From NCBI GenBank assembly GCA_002435755.1, contig DIYH01000017.1, forward strand, positions 96,994 to 160,993: a stretch of DNA of 64,000 nucleotides, given 5' to 3'. Positions 60,232-64,000 of the stretch are shown here, piece after piece. The notes under the pieces are model-generated. The model was given only the letters and a program-made list of their open reading frames with translations, searched no databases and had not been told where the DNA came from. How positions within the stretch are numbered: the first letter of the stretch is position 1; every line of letters begins with the position of its first letter. Origin of the DNA: Flammeovirgaceae bacterium UBA6059 (GTDB taxonomy: Bacteria; Bacteroidota; Bacteroidia; Cytophagales; Cyclobacteriaceae). The position numbers and the translations under genes are program-made.

Positions 60232-61268
60232 TGCAAAGTCTCTATCACATAGAGAAAGCAGCCGCACAACTCCTCAGTTGCAGATACCTGACAGATCTTG
60301 AGCAACTGCTGGAAGTCCCTAGGAAAGACCTCTCACTGCTGTCGATCTCTACCGAATACTACGTCTTCACCGTCCCCAAGGCAGATGGTAGCGCAAGGTT
60401 GATAGAGGCTCCCTATCCGGGGTTGAAAAAGCTCCTCAGAAAACTCAACCACCATTTACAGTGCGTGTACTTCCTGCAAAAGCCAGCGGCAGCCTACGGA
60501 TACATCATCAACTACAAAGGCAACAGCGAGCCGCGCAATATGCTCACCAATGCTGAGCAACATCTCGGCAGTCAGTACCTGCTCAATGTAGACTTTGAAG
60601 ACTTCTTTCATCAGTTTACCAAAGAAAGGGTACACCGCATCTTCAGCTCGGCACCTTTCCGGCTGACCGCCCGCTGTGTGGAGGTATTGACGGGTCTATG
60701 CTGCTTCAAGGAGAGGCTACCGATGGGTAGCCCGGTCTCACCTGTGTTGTCTAATTTTGGCACGGAGACACTCGACCAACAGCTAGCTGATTGGGCGGCA
60801 AGCAGGGCGACCTATACCAGGTTTGTCGATGACCTCTCATTTTCCAGCCATACCCCATTTTCTGATAAGGCATTAGAGGAGATCAGCACGATCTGTAGTG
60901 ACCATCAACTCCATCTCAATCCCACCAAGACCAAGAAGTATGGCCCTGGAGACACAAAGATCGTGACGGGGCTGGAAGTCTCTCACAGGGTAAGCGTACC
61001 GGGTGATTTTTACTTCGAACTCACTGAAGATATCAAAAGACTCGAGCAGACCATGGAGGCTAGTGCCATCATGGAAGGTGACCGAACTTCGGATTTTGTC
61101 AAGGACTTTAAGCAGCAGGTACAGGGCAAGATCAACTTTATAGCCATGGTACATGGCGAAGGGTCGGAAAAGTACCTCGAGTACATTGAAAAATATGACA
61201 AAGCAGTCAGCCCTGACCTGGGGCGGCTGTCGATGCGCTGGACTGATTTCCCCTATACCCTACCATAA
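60231..61268 (+). CDS. CRISPR-associated stand-alone reverse transcriptase
   Basis: A 345-residue RT starting at GTG 60231 (sharing one base with the cas6 stop). Motifs in order: VPKADGSARLIEAPYPGLKK (RT1-2), LLNVDFEDFFHQFTKERVH with Asp121 (RT3), LPMGSPVSPVLSNFGTE (RT4), YTRFVDDLSFSS with Asp200 and Asp201 (RT5) where YADD is more usual, and GLEVSHRVSVPGDF (RT7). All three catalytic Asp are kept. RTs of this group, fused or next to Cas1, allow spacers to be taken up from RNA. Here the gene lies between cas6 and cas1 in the order of the known Cas6-RT-Cas1 fusions but as a separate protein. Confidence 0.9.
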   Translation: MQSLYHIEKAAAQLLSCRYLTDLEQLLEVPRKDLSLLSISTEYYVFTVPKADGSARLIEAPYPGLKKLLRKLNHHLQCVYFLQKPAAAYGYIINYKGNSEPRNMLTNAEQHLGSQYLLNVDFEDFFHQFTKERVHRIFSSAPFRLTARCVEVLTGLCCFKERLPMGSPVSPVLSNFGTETLDQQLADWAASRATYTRFVDDLSFSSHTPFSDKALEEISTICSDHQLHLNPTKTKKYGPGDTKIVTGLEVSHRVSVPGDFYFELTEDIKRLEQTMEASAIMEGDRTSDFVKDFKQQVQGKINFIAMVHGEGSEKYLEYIEKYDKAVSPDLGRLSMRWTDFPYTLP

Positions 61269-62254
61269 TGCAGCTAGTGATAGATACTGCCCAGACTAAG
61301 ATCACTGTCAAAGACAAGAGCTTTTACATTAGTAATAAAACTATCAAGCGACAGATAAGCCCTAAGAGAATCTCTAGTATCGCCATTACCAGCAATGCGC
61401 TTATCAGTGCCAAGGCAATGATCCTAGCGAGTGAAAATGAGGTGCCTATTTACTATTTTGATAACCTTGGTCAGGTTAAAGCTAAGGTGTGGAGTCCCTA
61501 TTTTAAGAGCTTGGCCTCTCTGAGAAAGCGGCAGTGGTCGTTAATGGAGGAAAGCTATGCAGTGAGGTTTAGCATTGCCAACCTGAAACTGAAAATACAA
61601 GTACAGGAAGCCATTGCAGGCAGGTGTTGTCTTAAAAATCAGATGAGTCAGCAGAAACTCCAACAGTATCTTGAGACAAGTCGAGCAGTGTCTGATCAAC
61701 TCACAACCTATCTAAGCTCGCATAGCTCAATGAGGTCTCTTCGTCATCCGATCTTAGGACTAGAGGGTCAGTTATCCCGGCAATACTGGCTACTCCTAGG
61801 AGGCGAGCTTTCTCCCCCCTTCAACTTCAAAAATCGGTCGAGGAGACCCGCCAAGGACTTTTTCAACTCAGCCATTAATTACCTCTATGGTATGACCTAT
61901 ACGGTAGTGGAGCAAGGTATTACTAGCACGGGACTAGATCAACATGCGGGATTCTTTCACACAGAAAACTATCGTAAAACGTCCCTGGTGTTTGATCTCA
62001 TAGAGCCTTTCAGACCATTTATCGATGAGCTGCTAGTTACACTCATCCGGCAAGGGCTGCTCAACAAATCGTGTTTCACGAAAGATTTAAAAGGTGTGAA
62101 AGTCAATAGCACTGGTAAGAAAGTACTTATCCCTGCATTCAATGATCACATCAATTCACGCGTGACTTTCACTAATCGAAGAGGACGACTAAAAGACCAT
62201 ATCTACAGGTATTGTGCTGATCTTGCGTTAAACATAAAAAATCAATCCGTATGA
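61268..62254 (+). CDS. cas1: Cas1 spacer integrase
   Basis: A 328-residue Cas1, starting at ATG 61268 on the last base of the RT stop. The active-site residues are intact: Glu166 (LGLEGQLSRQYW), His231 (GLDQHAGFFH) and Asp243 with Glu246 (SLVFDLIEPFRP). The N-terminal beta domain reads QLVIDTAQTKITVKD and ISPKRISSIAITSNALISAK. With Cas2 it inserts new spacers at the leader end of the array. It overlaps cas2 by four bases. Confidence 0.97.
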   Translation: MQLVIDTAQTKITVKDKSFYISNKTIKRQISPKRISSIAITSNALISAKAMILASENEVPIYYFDNLGQVKAKVWSPYFKSLASLRKRQWSLMEESYAVRFSIANLKLKIQVQEAIAGRCCLKNQMSQQKLQQYLETSRAVSDQLTTYLSSHSSMRSLRHPILGLEGQLSRQYWLLLGGELSPPFNFKNRSRRPAKDFFNSAINYLYGMTYTVVEQGITSTGLDQHAGFFHTENYRKTSLVFDLIEPFRPFIDELLVTLIRQGLLNKSCFTKDLKGVKVNSTGKKVLIPAFNDHINSRVTFTNRRGRLKDHIYRYCADLALNIKNQSV

Positions 62255-62565
62255 CCTATCTCATCGCTTACGATATCAGCGAAGACCATATCCGCAACAA
62301 AGTTGCCAAGCTGCTCAATCGGGAAGGATACGAGCGTATCCAGTATTCCTTATTTGCTGGTCCTGATGACCCTAAAAAGAATGTTGGCCTGTGGAGTAAG
62401 CTTACACAACTTAATGAGCAGGAAGAGAAAAATCAACAGGCCAAGGCTTATAAAGTCTTTGTGATTCCTGTGCCGACCAAGCATCTGATGTCGATGGAGA
62501 TCATTGGTGATGTAGGGATAGATCTTGACTATATTACAGGTACAAAAAGTACAATGTTCGTGTAG
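62251..62565 (+). CDS. cas2: Cas2
   Basis: A 104-residue Cas2: MTYLIAYDISEDHIRNKVAK with the conserved Asp at the end of strand 1, then LNREGYERIQYSLFAGP and a VFVIPVPTKHL strand. It starts in an ATGA overlap with cas1. It forms the scaffold of the Cas1-Cas2 integration complex. It is the last gene before the leader and array. Confidence 0.95.
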   Translation: MTYLIAYDISEDHIRNKVAKLLNREGYERIQYSLFAGPDDPKKNVGLWSKLTQLNEQEEKNQQAKAYKVFVIPVPTKHLMSMEIIGDVGIDLDYITGTKSTMFV

Positions 62566-62725
62566 TATAATTCTGCATTCGGTCTGTATATTGTTCATTG
62601 ACGTATTGAAGAAGTAAGTATTAATAGAATTGGGCCTAGATTGTGTAAAAAGTCGAATACGCCTTTTTAGGAAAATGGAGTTGAGAGTTAAGCAGTTGAT
62701 AACAAAGGATTTACGAAAAGACAGG
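62566..62725 (+). promoter_or_regulatory. CRISPR leader
   Basis: 160 bases between the cas2 stop and the first repeat, AT-rich, without ORFs. Array transcription should start here, since the repeats end in GAAAC, the usual 5'-tag end, in plus direction. New spacers are expected at this end. Confidence 0.75.
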
Positions 62726-64000
62726 CTTGAAGTGAGTATCTATCCGAGAGGTGACTGAAACACCAATTCAGGTGCACTTGAGCCGATTGCATTAACTTGA
62801 AGTGAGTATCTATCCGAGAGGTGACTGAAACCGTGAGATCCGTTTGTGCAAAAAAGAAAAAAACTTGAAGTGAGTATCTATCCGAGAGGTGACTGAAACT
62901 AAGAAAAGGTATAGTCTCTCTGGCAGGCGGCCATTCTTGAAGTGAGTATCTATCCGAGAGGTGACTGAAACTTTTACTTCTTTAAGATATTTACCGTTCT
63001 TACAGCTTGAAGTGAGTATCTATCCGAGAGGTGACTGAAACTCTAGAACCAAATTGACAGTTCCCGTTACTCCATCTTGAAGTGAGTATCTATCCGAGAG
63101 GTGACTGAAACGAAAACAAGTGAGCAAACATATACTGGTGCCCACTTGAAGTGAGTATCTATCCGAGAGGTGACTGAAACCTGAAGCAAAGAATACCCAT
63201 ACATAGACAAGCTTCTTGAAGTGAGTATCTATCCGAGAGGTGACTGAAACGACTACCAGAAGACCTATCCTTAGAACACTCATGCTTGAAGTGAGTATCT
63301 ATCCGAGAGGTGACTGAAACCTTTGTTTCTTGTGAATACACGGGGTTTACCCATCTTGAAGTGAGTATCTATCCGAGAGGTGACTGAAACAATTTAAGAC
63401 TAATTCTGGCGCACTTGATGCCACCTTGAAGTGAGTATCTATCCGAGAGGTGACTGAAACCCATAGCAGACCAGCCCCAAGCGCGATCATTATCTTGAAG
63501 TGAGTATCTATCCGAGAGGTGACTGAAACCTCCATCAGTTCATCTGCTGTTAACTTGATAACTTCTTGAAGTGAGTATCTATCCGAGAGGTGACTGAAAC
63601 CCGGTAGTTCCGAATCGGGAACCTGCTTCACGCTTGAAGTGAGTATCTATCCGAGAGGTGACTGAAACAAACTTCATTAATTGGTTTGTAGCTTCTCCAA
63701 TTCTTGAAGTGAGTATCTATCCGAGAGGTGACTGAAACCTTTGGATAGTTATGGGATCTGTAAAAGGCCAACTTGAAGTGAGTATCTATCCGAGAGGTGA
63801 CTGAAACCAATCAGCTTGTAGCTGGCCTCCATCTGAGCAAGCTTGAAGTGAGTATCTATCCGAGAGGTGACTGAAACCAACGAAGACTTCCACTTCTACT
63901 TCCTCTATGACTTGAAGTGAGTATCTATCCGAGAGGTGACTGAAACCTAAGCAAAAACCCAATTTTTGTTTAATTGAATCTTGAAGTGAGTATCTATCCG
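62726..64000 (+). CRISPR. Type III-B CRISPR array, 18 complete repeats and a cut 19th
   Basis: The repeat is 36 bases, starting CTTGAAGTGAGTATC and ending GGTGACTGAAAC, and I see no sequence variation between copies. Repeat starts are at 62726, 62796, 62864, 62936, 63006, 63076, 63145, 63215, 63285, 63355, 63425, 63494, 63565, 63633, 63703, 63772, 63842, 63911 and 63980 (the last is cut by the window edge). The 18 spacers are 32 to 36 bases long, all different. The last eight bases, ACTGAAAC, fit the type III 5' tag, so crRNAs are read left to right. The array continues past the window; the uniform repeats and the adjoining cas genes suggest it is active. Confidence 0.98.

Noticed and set aside
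63020..63810. Minus-strand frames with a repeated SHLSDRYSL / VTSRIDTHFK pattern
   Set aside because: These are translations of the CRISPR repeat and spacers.

Overview
The window looks like an accessory-rich stretch of a Bacteroidota chromosome, probably a Cytophagales-like marine or environmental lineage. The evidence is a LytTR response regulator, many short secreted proteins with lipid-poor N-terminal signal peptides ending in ...SQ or ...GQ, a carboxypeptidase-regulatory-like domain protein with the CQxC N-terminal block common in this phylum, an 808-residue FtsX/MacB-type permease, a split class I lanthipeptide dehydratase, weak Shine-Dalgarno sequences and low GC. Several stretches (about 2.7-5.1 kb, 19.6-20.4 kb, 43.7-46.8 kb) carry proteins that look more proteobacterial and are probably imported. 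The species cannot be named from the sequence alone.

Layout. 0-5.9 kb: the end of a LytTR response regulator, an EgtD-like methyltransferase translationally coupled to an HTH/TrmB-like sensor, an XRE regulator, hypothetical proteins and a tiny CxxCxGxG protein. 6.36-19.44 kb: an integron-like cassette array. About eleven cassettes lie on the minus strand. Each is a small ORF followed by a palindromic site bounded by TAAC(G) and GTTA, like attC. The array ends at a divergent tyrosine recombinase (18611-19438), which is the normal integron layout, but the recombinase looks XerC/D-like rather than IntI. An IS110-family element sits exactly at one cassette junction. 19.6-21.2 kb: a second, minimal recombinase and a decayed DinB polymerase gene.

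21.3-37.2 kb: a class I lanthipeptide locus. A Cys-rich precursor (36967-37155) diverges from lanB (N-terminal domain), a separate SpaB_C-like elimination protein and lanC. The FtsX permease, a luciferase-like monooxygenase, a prolyl-4-hydroxylase-like oxygenase and a C39-like-domain ABC exporter (both C39 catalytic positions lost) follow on the same strand, and a metallo-hydrolase lies further along. 38.3-40.5 kb: an SH3/DUF3761 protein, a membrane protein and a secreted NUC1 nuclease. 41.3-48.9 kb: a mobile island with an SSB, an ArdC-like metallopeptidase, RadC, a HigBA-like toxin-antitoxin pair, a phage-type integrase, and two copies of an att-like direct repeat that may be the 3' end of a tRNA. 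49.27-49.46 kb: a degenerate 21-bp tandem repeat.

49.9-64.0 kb: one compact plus-strand type III-B CRISPR operon: DHH/NrN-like phosphodiesterase, CorA-like membrane effector, Cmr1, Cas10 (no HD domain), Cmr3, Cmr4, Cmr5, Cmr6, Cas6, stand-alone reverse transcriptase, Cas1, Cas2, leader, and an array of at least 18 complete 36-nt repeats that runs off the window. The CorA plus NrN pairing is the hallmark of the SAM-AMP second-messenger branch known from Bacteroides fragilis. The Cas6-RT-Cas1 order suggests that spacers can be acquired from RNA. The two most distinctive systems in the window are the integron-like array without a recognisable IntI and this CRISPR/CorA/RT locus; the lanthipeptide cluster with unusual oxidative tailoring genes is third.
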